Positions 8,647 to 17,102 of a stretch of 33,977 nt of DNA are shown here, piece by piece (position 1 is the first letter of the stretch; each line of letters starts with the position of its first letter). The stretch is taken from assembly GCA_965659845.1 (NCBI GenBank), contig CBFHXS010000016.1, positions 1-33,977 of the forward strand, read 5' to 3'. The notes below the pieces were generated by a model that worked only from the letters and a program-made list of their open reading frames with translations, ran no database searches and was not told the origin of the DNA. Made by a program: the position numbers and the translations under genes. This stretch comes from Brumimicrobium sp965659845 (lineage in GTDB: Bacteria; Bacteroidota; Bacteroidia; Flavobacteriales_D; Crocinitomicaceae).

Positions 8647-9621
8647 ATGCGCAATAAAATACTATTAATTATTCCTTTTTTATTTTCCGTTACTCTATTT
8701 GCAGAAGAAACAGACTCTTTGGCATTTGACGATTGCGCTCCACCATGGCAGAAGGAACTTTTGAGTGTAAAGCATTTAAATGATTCTATTCATGTTACTT
8801 ACGTGGAAAATAACGCCTTGTTTACTGAGCGCTGGGATCGATTAGCTCATCCTGTTTTTTGGAAAACGATGATGACGCTATCTCCAGATTCATGTGTTAT
8901 TAATATTGCTAAAACTAGAGATATTGTTGCTCGTATGAGTGTCGAAGACTGGGATCGATGGTCGGATACTGAAAAGGATAAGTATAGAGATTCCATAAGG
9001 GATGCTTATAACCTTCATAAAGAAGATAAAGTATATATGACCACTGGGAAAAGTGATTTTTATGCTTTTGACCTTGCTTTACCTACAATATCAAAAGGTG
9101 TAGAAGTATTTAAAGAAGAAGGAGTTGATCCTTGGTATGCTCAGGCTATATTGCTTATCGAGAGTCCGGGAAAAATCGCGAGATCTAATGTGGGTGCTTA
9201 TGGTTCATTTCAATTGATGCCTGGTGTAGCTCGAAAACATGGGTTGACTGTTAATCGATATGTTGATGAACGAAAAGATTTTGTTAAATCTGCACAGGCT
9301 GCTAGCGACCTTATAAAAACTACCTGTATTCCTGAAGCTAAAATAATACTGGAAAGGCAAGGTGTAGCCTATGAAGAAACTGATTTGTGGTTTCGACTTT
9401 TTGTGTTGCATGTATATCATGCTGGAGCATACAACGTGAGTCAAGTGATAAATAAGATCGCACCATCTTCTGGAGGTGTTAATTTGATTCAAACCATGTG
9501 GGTTACTGAGGCTGGTAGATTTAAGAATGCTTCTCAAAACTATTCCCAACTTGCATTGGCAGCTATGTTAATCTTCGAAGATATGCTTTGGGAGACTTGC
9601 GAGTCAATAGTCATGAACTAA
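8647..9621 (+). CDS. Periplasmic lytic murein transglycosylase (SLT/GH23 fold, MltD-like)
   Basis: Predicted to cleave the glycan strand of peptidoglycan to 1,6-anhydro-muropeptides. The 324-residue protein begins with a signal peptide (M-R-N-K-I-L-L-I-I-P-F-L-F-S-V-T-L-F-A). The catalytic half has the GH23 signatures: L-L-I-E-S-P-G with the probable acid Glu172, G-A-Y-G-S-F-Q-L-M-P-G-V-A (about 184-195) and H-A-G-A-Y-N-V near residue 260. There is no LysM domain, unlike E. coli MltD. The N-terminal ~130 residues are specific to this lineage. It follows cmk by 49 bp without a clear terminator and converges with the EI24-family gene across a 9-bp gap. Confidence 0.85.
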   Translation: MRNKILLIIPFLFSVTLFAEETDSLAFDDCAPPWQKELLSVKHLNDSIHVTYVENNALFTERWDRLAHPVFWKTMMTLSPDSCVINIAKTRDIVARMSVEDWDRWSDTEKDKYRDSIRDAYNLHKEDKVYMTTGKSDFYAFDLALPTISKGVEVFKEEGVDPWYAQAILLIESPGKIARSNVGAYGSFQLMPGVARKHGLTVNRYVDERKDFVKSAQAASDLIKTTCIPEAKIILERQGVAYEETDLWFRLFVLHVYHAGAYNVSQVINKIAPSSGGVNLIQTMWVTEAGRFKNASQNYSQLALAAMLIFEDMLWETCESIVMN

Positions 9622-9637
9622 TTAACGAGATTAGTTC
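9615..9637. terminator. Inverted repeat spanning two convergent stop codons
   Basis: Perfect 8-bp arms GAACTAAT (9615-9622) and ATTAGTTC (9630-9637) with a 7-base loop. The arms contain the stop codons of both convergent genes. There is no T-run on either side, so efficient intrinsic termination is uncertain; it may protect 3' ends. Confidence 0.35.
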
Positions 9638-10425
9638 AGCTTGTTTGAATTAGTCTGCGAATCATCAAGCAAATCCTTTTCTTCGTTAATTACTGGAATA
9701 TTAGATGATTTATCTCTCGCTTCCATTCTCAGATAGTTTAATGTACCAACCATCGTTAAAAGGACTGGAGCAATAACAACACCCACGAACGGAATGTAAA
9801 GCAGAAGCGTAAATATTCCGCCTGTTAGGGTCATTTGTAAAGGATGTCTAAATGCATACCCCCAGCTTTTTCCAACACTTACATTGTAGCGTTCAAGAGA
9901 GTAATCATAACTATTGAAACCAGTGAAAAATCCAATCAACATTGCGGATATAAATGGTGTGAGAAAACTAATGCCCAGCACCCATGCAAAAGCCCACCAA
10001 ATGAGTTTAATGAAAAGGTACATCAATCCTCCTAACAATGCAACGCCAATTGTTCTAAGAATGTCATTAAAGAATTTTTGCCATCCGTCATCGAACTTCC
10101 TTCCTGTTTCGTGTTCATCTAACCTCTGACTTAGCATGGTGTGAAAAGGAGAAAGTAAAGTTATTATTGCGAATTGGTATAGGTAAATGGAGAAATCTGT
10201 GATCCATCCAAAAACAGCATCCACAGCAGATTGCAAATAACTTCCTATCCAGGGTATATGTTCAACTAATCCTAAGGCCGAGTTAGCCGAAGCTAATCCT
10301 CGAGTGTACATGTAAAAAAAAACAGCAATCACAATCCCTGGTATAAAATATATCAAATAATGCCCCTTGAACAGGAGAGTTAGTGCTCTGGAAATAGAAT
10401 GAAAATGATCAGTAATTGCTTTCAT
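9631..10425 (-). CDS. EI24/CysZ-like integral membrane protein
   Basis: A 264-residue polytopic membrane protein of the EI24 (etoposide-induced 2.4)/CysZ-like family. It has hydrophobic stretches near residues 22-42, 75-95, 128-170 and 200-232, and conserved features of the family: an N-terminal soluble helix, the L-S-P-F segment and the F-N-S-Y-D-Y region before the last membrane block. E. coli CysZ imports sulfate, but there are no sulfur-assimilation genes nearby, so sulfate transport is not claimed. A 54-residue membrane protein gene ends 4 bp before this start and is likely co-transcribed. Confidence 0.8.
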   Translation of the reverse strand: MKAITDHFHSISRALTLLFKGHYLIYFIPGIVIAVFFYMYTRGLASANSALGLVEHIPWIGSYLQSAVDAVFGWITDFSIYLYQFAIITLLSPFHTMLSQRLDEHETGRKFDDGWQKFFNDILRTIGVALLGGLMYLFIKLIWWAFAWVLGISFLTPFISAMLIGFFTGFNSYDYSLERYNVSVGKSWGYAFRHPLQMTLTGGIFTLLLYIPFVGVVIAPVLLTMVGTLNYLRMEARDKSSNIPVINEEKDLLDDSQTNSNKLN

Positions 10426-10429
10426 GGTC

Positions 10430-10594
10430 TCAATTAAACAGTTTTAAAATTAACATGATAATGCCGAAAAAGGCTATAGATCCCATAAAAAAAAGTTTAC
10501 CTCCTCGATAACCTTGATTGTACCAATACCAGCTATTAAGACTACTCAGGATAATACCACCGAGTGCAGCGAATAGATAATATATTGAAGGCAT
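10430..10594 (-). CDS. Small 54-residue membrane protein, probably in operon with the EI24-like gene
   Basis: Short frame M-P-S-I-Y-Y-L-F-A-A-L-G-G... to ...L-K-L-F-N stop. It has two hydrophobic segments (about 4-19 and 35-51) around a polar turn with S-W-Y-W-Y-N-Q-G-Y-R-G-G-K, the pattern of a helical hairpin with a positively charged loop. The stop lies 4 bp before the EI24-like ATG, suggesting translational coupling. A perfect -7 box TACTTTTG on the minus strand (10634-10641) precedes it by 39 bases. I do not recognise the family. The even amino-acid composition and tight spacing argue for a real gene. Confidence 0.6.
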   Translation of the reverse strand: MPSIYYLFAALGGIILSSLNSWYWYNQGYRGGKLFFMGSIAFFGIIMLILKLFN

Positions 10595-10633
10595 TTTTAG
10601 TTTGGCTTATTTCTTGTTTGTAAAAAGGAAATA

Positions 10634-10641
10634 CAAAAGTA
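10634..10641 (-). promoter_or_regulatory. -7 box upstream of the 54-residue gene
   Basis: TACTTTTG on the minus strand, a full match to TAnnTTTG, 39 bases before the ATG at 10594. The -33 element is not clear. Confidence 0.3.
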
Positions 10642-10712
10642 TGAAATCAATTATTGAGAAAACGTTCGTATTGTTACTTATGTTGTCTATCGTTGCTTGG
10701 ATTATGAATTAG
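10641..10712 (+). CDS. Possible 23-residue hydrophobic peptide
   Basis: ATG at 10641 gives M-K-S-I-I-E-K-T-F-V-L-L-L-M-L-S-I-V-A-W then I-M-N and a TAG that overlaps the last bases of the convergent PP2C gene. AAGGAA lies about 10 bases before the ATG. The composition, a charged start followed by a single membrane helix, looks like a genuine tiny membrane peptide, but a chance frame of this length is common. It is divergent from the 54-residue gene. Confidence 0.25.
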   Translation: MKSIIEKTFVLLLMLSIVAWIMN

Positions 10713-13700
10713 TCTGGTTTGACGGTGATTCCCATAACGCAAATATCATCTATCTGTTCGTAACCTTTTTTCCATTCGATCATCCTTTTTTCGAGAATTT
10801 CTCTTTGCTCTTCCATAGGTAGCTTATAATTCTCTGTTAAAATGCTTTTCATCGCTTTGATTTTAAACTTCTTGTTTCTTTCTCCGCCAAATTGATCTGC
10901 ATAGCCATCGGAACTCATATAAAATCTCAACGTTTCGGAAATCTCAATTTCGTGTAGTTCGTATACCTGGTCAATTGGGGTGAATCCACCTACGGCCACT
11001 TTGGTTGCTTTAATTTCCGCTAATTCACCAGACGAGTTAAGAATCCAAAGAGCTCTATGAGCACCAGCATATTTTACTTTTTTCGTTGTGTGATCTATTG
11101 TAATGATAGCAGCATCCATTCCATCTCGGGTGGCTTTTTTACTATCATCTTGCCTTAATGAAGTTTTAATTCCCTCATTTAAAAATGACAAAATCTTATC
11201 AGGGCTTGTTATTCCTTTCTCTCCAACACAAACATTCAGTTTATCTACACCAATCATAGACATGAATGCTCCAGGAACTCCATGGCCAGTGCAATCTGCA
11301 CAAACAATTATTGATTCATTTCCACGTTGAAAAAACCAGTAGAAATCACCACTAACCACATCTTTTGGCCAAAATAGAATAAACGAATCCAATAAGTGTT
11401 CTTTCATTTCATCCTTCAATGGAAGTATAGCCTTTTGAATTCGTTGAGCGTAGTTAATACTGTCTTCAATTTCAGTTTTTTGATGCAGAATCTCAGATTT
11501 TTGACTTTCCAGACGAGTGTTTTTTTCCTCAATCTCTTTCGTTCGATCTTGAACGGCCTTTTCAAGTCTTTTGTTCTGAGCCTTTAATTGCATTGAGCTG
11601 ATCTTGATTGCCAAATAAACAATGATCAAGAAAAGTAGAACGTAGCTTATGTACGCTATTGTCGTTCTATACCACGGAGTAGATATAGTGAATTCTATTT
11701 TCGCCTCTTCAGCTTCTTGCCGGTAGATATTTCTGGCTTTTACATGGAATGTATATTTTCCTTCGGGAAGGTTAGAAAACTCCATCTCATTTTTTTCTTT
11801 CCAATCGGACCACTCATTCGTATAACCTTCTAACCAATAACTATATTCTATGGGTTGATGATCCTCAAAGTAGGGTGCACTATAATTAAATTTAATATAG
11901 TTTTTATTATAGTCAATAATAATAGCTTTTAAGTCATCATGTTTGACTCCACCAAATGACGTTTCCTTATCATTTGTAACTACGGACCTGATTAATGCTT
12001 TAAAGTCTTCTTTATAAGGTATTGCGCTATTAATACTATACCTGATCAATCCATCTGAAGCACCAATCCATAGATAATCTTTATTCGGAGATCGATAAAG
12101 CTCATTTACTTTTCCTTTTTTGATTCCCCAGAAGGGTCTATTTGTGAATTTTTCATCTTTTTTATCATAGACACCAACATTATTATCAATGCAATACCAA
12201 ATCTTTTTATCATCTTCCAGCAAATAAAAAATAGGGTCTTGTATTGCACTATCACCAATGTTTTGAGGCATAAAGAAAGTGTATGTTTCACCATCCATTT
12301 CTGTCTCATCAACATTCAATAATCCTTTAGAACTACCAAAAACTATAGTGTTTTTTAGTTTGTTAGGAACAACAATATGGTCCTCGGGTATGCCATAAGA
12401 AGTTCCTCCATAAAAGTCAGCTTTAAAATCATCGGTATAACTTAATTTTAGAATTCCCTGCCCGTGAAGTCCCATCCAATACTCAGTAGTATCTTCTTTC
12501 TTTTTCGTGCTTATGCCTGTAACAGTTTTAAAAGATTCTTCAATTACATGTTTTAAATCTAGACTTTCAAGATCCAGAACATATAGTCCTTTTCCACCAG
12601 CAGTAACCAGTTGATTATTGGCAGTATCAATACTGATAGCATTAGCATTTCTGCGTAAGATGTTTTCAACGAAATAAGGCGCTTTATCAACCCTCATGGT
12701 GAACAAACCTTCACTTGTTCCAATAAATAATGTCTCGTTATAAACGCCCAGATCCCAAACTGCGTAGTTTATTCCTTCAATTTTCTTAAATATTCGAAAG
12801 GAACTTTCGTCCTCTGGCTTCAAAACATACAGCCCTTCGTTTGTCCCAACAAACAGTTCGTTTTTGCCATTAACCGTCACTTCCAGAATGGACTTCACGC
12901 CTCCATGTAAACCTTGCAGCTGACCGAAATAGGATAATCTAGCGTTTAGGTTGACAAGCACCAAACCGTTGTTTGTTGCCAGCCAAAGATTTCCATCCAT
13001 ATCCATGAATTGATTACGAACGTCATTTGAAACAAGTCCCGTTCTTTTATTAGCCCTACCAACTTCTTTACCCTGATTATTTATGAATACCAATCCTTTT
13101 CCATTGGTCATTAATGAGATTCTATCCTTGCTTATTCGCTTTGCACCATAGAGGATGTAATTCACGATTTCATTGTCATATTCAGTAATGAAAGAAACTA
13201 TTGAATTCGTCTTTAAATTCCATTTGAATAGCCCGATTTCCTGAGAGATAACGAGTTTAATAGTTGACTTGTCAGTGTCTACGATGCCAAATATTCCATA
13301 AATTTCAAATAACTCTGAGCCTTTTACTTTTGACCAATCGTTATTTTTCCATACCATCAGGCCATGTTCTCTCATCCGAACAACCAACTGATTATTCACC
13401 TTGAATGAGGTGTGTGCTGTCGAGGGCATTTTTATAGCGGATACTTCATCATTAGACAGTCTAAAGATTTGTTTTTCACTATGGAAGAAGATATCTCCGT
13501 CAATTTCTATGATATTCCAGACCTCACCAAATGGAATTTCGTTTCTTGTAACTGAATCTACCAAAGAAGTATAATGGTACTCACCGATACTGTCCGCAAT
13601 TAGTTTCCCGAAATCTCCTTGCGAACCTACATAGATAACACCATTTTCAGCGTTCAAAAGAGAGTGAGTGGAACGTTGGGGAACAGTTATTATTGATCCC

Positions 13701-13918
13701 CATTGACTACCGTCAAAAGTTAAGATATTACCAGTATTTCCAAAATACATGACTCCATTTTTATCTTGACAAATACCTTGGTTTTCAGGAGCGAACTCTA
13801 TTCCATAGTCCTCTGTCGTATAATTTGTTATTGGAGGAAAAAAATCTTGAGCAAAACTGTTACTGAACAAGATAAGTATATTCAATATGATGAGTAGTGC
13901 GTTGAACTTTAGTTTCAT
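10709..13918 (-). CDS. Beta-propeller/Y_Y_Y sensor with C-terminal PP2C-type (SpoIIE) phosphatase
   Basis: A 1069-residue membrane-spanning signalling protein. Order: signal peptide (1-23); about 640 residues of two-component-regulator-type propeller repeats (recurrent G-N-L-W-L-A-T-N-N-G-L and G-L-Y-V-L patterns); Y_Y_Y domain ending G-K-Y-T-F-H-V-K-A-R-N; one membrane helix (about 752-773); coiled coil (775-820); and a SpoIIE/PP2C phosphatase domain (about 845-1066). Metal-ligand motifs are present: S-G-D-F (856-859), A-D-C-T-G-H-G (874-880), D-G-M-D (932-935) and S-D-G-Y-A-D (1003-1008). The propeller should be periplasmic and the phosphatase cytoplasmic. The substrate is probably a phosphoserine regulator, but no anti-sigma or STAS partner is encoded nearby. 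The start ATG is followed by a good signal peptide. Confidence 0.9.
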   Translation of the reverse strand: MKLKFNALLIILNILILFSNSFAQDFFPPITNYTTEDYGIEFAPENQGICQDKNGVMYFGNTGNILTFDGSQWGSIITVPQRSTHSLLNAENGVIYVGSQGDFGKLIADSIGEYHYTSLVDSVTRNEIPFGEVWNIIEIDGDIFFHSEKQIFRLSNDEVSAIKMPSTAHTSFKVNNQLVVRMREHGLMVWKNNDWSKVKGSELFEIYGIFGIVDTDKSTIKLVISQEIGLFKWNLKTNSIVSFITEYDNEIVNYILYGAKRISKDRISLMTNGKGLVFINNQGKEVGRANKRTGLVSNDVRNQFMDMDGNLWLATNNGLVLVNLNARLSYFGQLQGLHGGVKSILEVTVNGKNELFVGTNEGLYVLKPEDESSFRIFKKIEGINYAVWDLGVYNETLFIGTSEGLFTMRVDKAPYFVENILRRNANAISIDTANNQLVTAGGKGLYVLDLESLDLKHVIEESFKTVTGISTKKKEDTTEYWMGLHGQGILKLSYTDDFKADFYGGTSYGIPEDHIVVPNKLKNTIVFGSSKGLLNVDETEMDGETYTFFMPQNIGDSAIQDPIFYLLEDDKKIWYCIDNNVGVYDKKDEKFTNRPFWGIKKGKVNELYRSPNKDYLWIGASDGLIRYSINSAIPYKEDFKALIRSVVTNDKETSFGGVKHDDLKAIIIDYNKNYIKFNYSAPYFEDHQPIEYSYWLEGYTNEWSDWKEKNEMEFSNLPEGKYTFHVKARNIYRQEAEEAKIEFTISTPWYRTTIAYISYVLLFLIIVYLAIKISSMQLKAQNKRLEKAVQDRTKEIEEKNTRLESQKSEILHQKTEIEDSINYAQRIQKAILPLKDEMKEHLLDSFILFWPKDVVSGDFYWFFQRGNESIIVCADCTGHGVPGAFMSMIGVDKLNVCVGEKGITSPDKILSFLNEGIKTSLRQDDSKKATRDGMDAAIITIDHTTKKVKYAGAHRALWILNSSGELAEIKATKVAVGGFTPIDQVYELHEIEISETLRFYMSSDGYADQFGGERNKKFKIKAMKSILTENYKLPMEEQREILEKRMIEWKKGYEQIDDICVMGITVKPD

Positions 13919-14027
13919 AGATGCAAATTAACGAAAATCAAATGTTATTGGAGTTGAAATGGAAAAAATCTTAGTGGTTACTGGTTTGAAATGTGCGCAT
14001 TGATTATTTTTCCAAAAAATTGATCAG

Positions 14028-14432
14028 ATGAGCAAAAAAATAACATTAGCGGAAACCATTGAAGCCGTAGCAACTTTTCACGATAGTTTTGGAATTAAAA
14101 ACAATTACAGGCCTACTGCAGAACTAGAAGAAGGTCAAGTAGAATTGCGACATAGATTAATGCAAGAAGAAAATGAGGAATATCTCGAAGCGGCAAAAGA
14201 GGGAGACTTGGTTGAGATTGCAGATGCTTTAGGTGATCAACTGTACATTTTATGTGGTACAATTATGAAGCATGGAATGCAAAATGTTATCGAGGAAGTT
14301 TTTAAAGAGATACAACGTTCTAATATGAGTAAAATTGGAGAAGATGGAAAGCCTATTTACCGCGAAGACGGTAAGATTTTAAAAGGCAAGAATTATTTTA
14401 AACCAGACATCAAGTCGATTCTTAATAAATAG
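14028..14432 (+). CDS. MazG-like/PRA-PH superfamily nucleotide pyrophosphohydrolase
   Basis: A 134-residue all-alpha NTP pyrophosphatase-type protein. The metal-binding pattern of the MazG superfamily is visible: E-E-N-E-E (47-51), then E63 and D66/D70 in V-E-I-A-D-A-L-G-D. A conserved C-terminal stretch (Y-R-E-D-G-K-I-L-K-G-K-N-Y-F-K-P) resembles the phosphoribosyl-ATP pyrophosphohydrolase-like family. It lies outside any his operon, so histidine biosynthesis is unlikely; hydrolysis of non-canonical or damaged nucleotides is the better inference. It ends one base before the NUDIX gene and is surely co-transcribed with it. Confidence 0.75.
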   Translation: MSKKITLAETIEAVATFHDSFGIKNNYRPTAELEEGQVELRHRLMQEENEEYLEAAKEGDLVEIADALGDQLYILCGTIMKHGMQNVIEEVFKEIQRSNMSKIGEDGKPIYREDGKILKGKNYFKPDIKSILNK

Positions 14433-14433
14433 G

Positions 14434-14877
14434 ATGGCTCTTAACATTCGCGTATACGGACTTTTAGTTAATGATCAAAGAGAGGTTCTTCTTTCTGATG
14501 AGCGAAGGTTTGGAAGAGAGTTTACTAAATTTCCTGGTGGAGGACTTGAAGAAGGAGAAGGTATTAAAGACTGTTTGATTAGAGAGTTTCAAGAAGAATT
14601 ATCTCTTGATATTGAAATTTTAGATCTTTTCTATCTCACTGATTTTTATCAAGAATCAGCCTTTAAAAATAATGAGCAGCTCATTAGTATATACTATCGG
14701 GTGACTAGTTTGAAAACTGATAGAATAGAATGTTCTGTACGACCTTTTGATTTTGTGGAAGATGCTATTGAGTCGCACAGGTGGAAGAGTATTAAGGAAA
14801 TAACTCAAGAAGATGTTACGTTTCCAATCGACAAATTGGTTGTTGGTAAACTGATTCAATCAAATTTAAATAGATAA
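14434..14877 (+). CDS. NUDIX hydrolase
   Basis: A 147-residue hydrolase of nucleoside-diphosphate-X compounds. The NUDIX box runs from G36 to L58: G-x5-E42-x7-R50-E51-F-Q-E54-E55-L-S-L, complete except that the usual glycine near the end of the box is Ser57. The catalytic/metal glutamates E51, E54 and E55 are intact. The substrate cannot be read from the sequence. One base separates it from the MazG-like gene, suggesting a two-enzyme nucleotide-pool module. Its 3' end overlaps the convergent hypothetical gene by 12 bases. Confidence 0.85.
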   Translation: MALNIRVYGLLVNDQREVLLSDERRFGREFTKFPGGGLEEGEGIKDCLIREFQEELSLDIEILDLFYLTDFYQESAFKNNEQLISIYYRVTSLKTDRIECSVRPFDFVEDAIESHRWKSIKEITQEDVTFPIDKLVVGKLIQSNLNR

Positions 14878-15435
14878 TCTCTTCTGAACGTAGCTATCTA
14901 TTTTTGTAAAGAATTGTTTTGGAGCGTAGGTTCTCCATGATACATCCTCCAGTTCTCCACCTAATACAAAATATTGATCGATGTGGATTTCATTGAATTC
15001 TCGAACAACATGGTCATGAAAATTGACTAGGGCAATATATCCATCTTCAAGTTCGTCAAACCATTCTTCATAATAGCTATCGTCTGAATAATGAAAGTTC
15101 AATATATTTTCACCGATCAGAATGAACTTATCCACTCCTTCATACATCAACTCTTCGGCAATGTCTCTTTTCAAGGTCATTATATCGTTGTGGATGGCGT
15201 CGTTCCATTCTCCAATCATTTCTATGATACAATACCCTTCTTCATAATCCACGTAAAGGATTTTTAGAAATAAAGTAGGAGATCCAATATTATCCCATTG
15301 AGGATGCAGCAAATAATTATAAACCTGATCCGTATATTCGAATTCATTATATTCTCTGTCATAAAAAGGAGATCTTTCATCTTCTGAAGAAACATAAAGA
15401 TGTCTCCAATTGAAATACGGTTCAATTTCATGCAT
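14866..15435 (-). CDS. Conserved hypothetical protein of Bacteroidota
   Basis: A 189-residue soluble acidic protein with many aromatic residues (F-N-W-R-H-L-Y, S-P-F-Y-D-R-E-Y-N-E-F-E-Y, H-P-Q-W-D-N-I-G-S-P-T-L, G-E-W-N-D-A-I-H-N-D). From memory similar proteins are widespread in Flavobacteriia, but I know no function. There is no signal peptide, membrane helix or catalytic motif that I can name. It has its own promoter (TTG, 21 bases, TAACTTTG) ending 4 bases before the ATG. Its 3' end overlaps the NUDIX gene tail to tail by 12 bases. Confidence 0.75.
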   Translation of the reverse strand: MHEIEPYFNWRHLYVSSEDERSPFYDREYNEFEYTDQVYNYLLHPQWDNIGSPTLFLKILYVDYEEGYCIIEMIGEWNDAIHNDIMTLKRDIAEELMYEGVDKFILIGENILNFHYSDDSYYEEWFDELEDGYIALVNFHDHVVREFNEIHIDQYFVLGGELEDVSWRTYAPKQFFTKIDSYVQKRLSI

Positions 15436-15439
15436 GATG

Positions 15440-15471
15440 CAAAGTTATAAGATAAATTATCCAAAGCACAA
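15440..15471 (-). promoter_or_regulatory. Promoter of the 189-residue hypothetical gene
   Basis: On the minus strand: TTG (complement of 15469-15471), 21-base spacer, TAACTTTG (complement of 15440-15447). The -7 box ends 4 bases before the ATG, consistent with a leaderless transcript. Confidence 0.45.
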
Positions 15472-15562
15472 TGTCTGAAACATGGATCAGGAGAAATCGT
15501 TTTTAAAACACTGTTTTATTGAATCAAATTGATAAGAGAAAGACATTTTTGATTGAAATACT

Positions 15563-15570
15563 TATTTTTG
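15563..15570 (+). promoter_or_regulatory. -7 box upstream of the DUF4836 gene
   Basis: TATTTTTG, a full TAnnTTTG match, 23 bases before the ATG at 15594. Because it lies inside the longer frame from 15519, it favours the 15594 start. The -33 element is unclear. Confidence 0.35.
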
Positions 15571-15593
15571 ATGGAAATCTAATTAGAACTAAA

Positions 15594-17102
15594 ATGAAGA
15601 TGTTTAAACACCTTTTCGGAATTACTTTTCTTGCTTTTTTAATGGTTTCTTGTGGAGGGAACAACGAAGATAAAGACCTTCAAGGGTCATTTGTGTCTTT
15701 GGTAACCAACCAGAAAGATGTTGTTGGATATGGGTATCTTGATGTAGAGTCTATTTTGAATAAAGGAAATTTTACTTCTCTGGATGGGATTGGTTCAATT
15801 GTAGAAAGCAATTATATAAGAGTTGCTAATGCTATTAATGCAAAGGAAAAGATTTATTACGCCCTCACGGGTCCTTTGGAAAGAGATGGAATGCCTACGA
15901 GCTTTATTGTTCTCAGTAAAGTGAAAAACAGAGATTCTGTAAGGAAAGTATTTACTGAAATGGGCTATAGTTTTGAGCTGGAAAAAGATATGCTTGTACA
16001 TTACGATATGACTACTGCTATTGGAATTGATGATAATTTCATAGTTATGGCATCTACAAACCCTCAGGGAGATGCAAAACAAGTGATGTTGAATGCATTT
16101 GACAATATGGATAAGAAAGATCGCGACGAAAGGATAACAGCGGTGATAGAGGAGGAGACAGACTACCTTGTTGCTTCTCACTTACAGAACTTGTATGAAA
16201 CGTCCAGTACTTCGTTGAGTGATTTGCCGGAGGAGCAACAAAAGGAAATCGAAGCAATGGTTGAGAATAGTCATGTTTCAACAAGCTTAACATTTGGCAA
16301 TGGAGAACTTGTAGTACATGCGAATACATCAAGAGTAAGCGAAGCGATGAAAAAAGCGTATTTCTTCAAAGAGGATGGTGCCGGAAAAGTGGCTCAGTCT
16401 ATCGGTCCTGGAAAACCAATTGTGGCAATGGCTGGGGCGCTAGATATTGCTAAAATGGAAGAGTTTTTGAATCGATTCAGTCCAAATGCCACTAAACAAC
16501 TTTACAAAAAATTTGGTTTAGGAGGTTTCTTTTTACAAGCTATGGGACCTAAAGGGGTTTCGTCTCTATTTAGTGGAGATATTGGTTTTAACCTACTAGG
16601 GGTTGAAGATGACTTCGCTACTTTTGGTGGTCTAGCAACAATCAATGGTTATTTAGGGTTTGGTGAGAACGGTGCAAATTTAAAAGACTTGATCCACTCA
16701 TATGCTGAAAATGGTCAGGTAGAAGATCTTGAAGGAGGTTACTACAAAATGGATGAAGCGATTGGTTATGTGACCGACAATGAACTTTTTTTCCATTCCA
16801 ATGATTCAGTTAAGGAGCGTTTTCGAGTTGAGCCAATCACTAAAGTTGATGGGATGAATGATTTTGGAGTAGAGCCTGTATCTTTTTATGTAGATATGAA
16901 ACAGATCAGTAGTATGAATTTGACGAATATGTCACAAGCAGAAGCTATGTTAGAACTTGCCGATTATCTTACTTTAAATGCTAACCCTGATGGAATAACT
17001 TTGAGGCTATCAATGAAGAATCAATCCGAGAATGTATTGCTGCAAATTGTAAATGCAGCAGCCGAGCAATTTAAATCTCAGATATCTCTTATTTCCATGT
17101 AA
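15594..17102 (+). CDS. DUF4836-family lipoprotein
   Basis: A 502-residue envelope lipoprotein of a Bacteroidota family without a known biochemical role. I choose the ATG at 15594: it starts a type II signal peptide whose lipobox F-L-M-V-S-C puts the lipidated Cys at residue 20. The frame continues to 15519 without signal character. The body has alternating strands and helices, with the family's pattern of L-D-V-E-S-I-L near the N-terminus and F-Y-V-D-M-K-Q-I near the C-terminus. No catalytic motif is visible. It is followed by the candidate structured RNA. The family call is from general resemblance, so moderate. Confidence 0.7.
   Translation: MKMFKHLFGITFLAFLMVSCGGNNEDKDLQGSFVSLVTNQKDVVGYGYLDVESILNKGNFTSLDGIGSIVESNYIRVANAINAKEKIYYALTGPLERDGMPTSFIVLSKVKNRDSVRKVFTEMGYSFELEKDMLVHYDMTTAIGIDDNFIVMASTNPQGDAKQVMLNAFDNMDKKDRDERITAVIEEETDYLVASHLQNLYETSSTSLSDLPEEQQKEIEAMVENSHVSTSLTFGNGELVVHANTSRVSEAMKKAYFFKEDGAGKVAQSIGPGKPIVAMAGALDIAKMEEFLNRFSPNATKQLYKKFGLGGFFLQAMGPKGVSSLFSGDIGFNLLGVEDDFATFGGLATINGYLGFGENGANLKDLIHSYAENGQVEDLEGGYYKMDEAIGYVTDNELFFHSNDSVKERFRVEPITKVDGMNDFGVEPVSFYVDMKQISSMNLTNMSQAEAMLELADYLTLNANPDGITLRLSMKNQSENVLLQIVNAAAEQFKSQISLISM

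Noticed and set aside
15519..15593. Upstream extension of the DUF4836 lipoprotein
   Set aside because: It would put 25 residues before the lipoprotein signal, and a -7 box lies inside it; the start at 15594 fits both.
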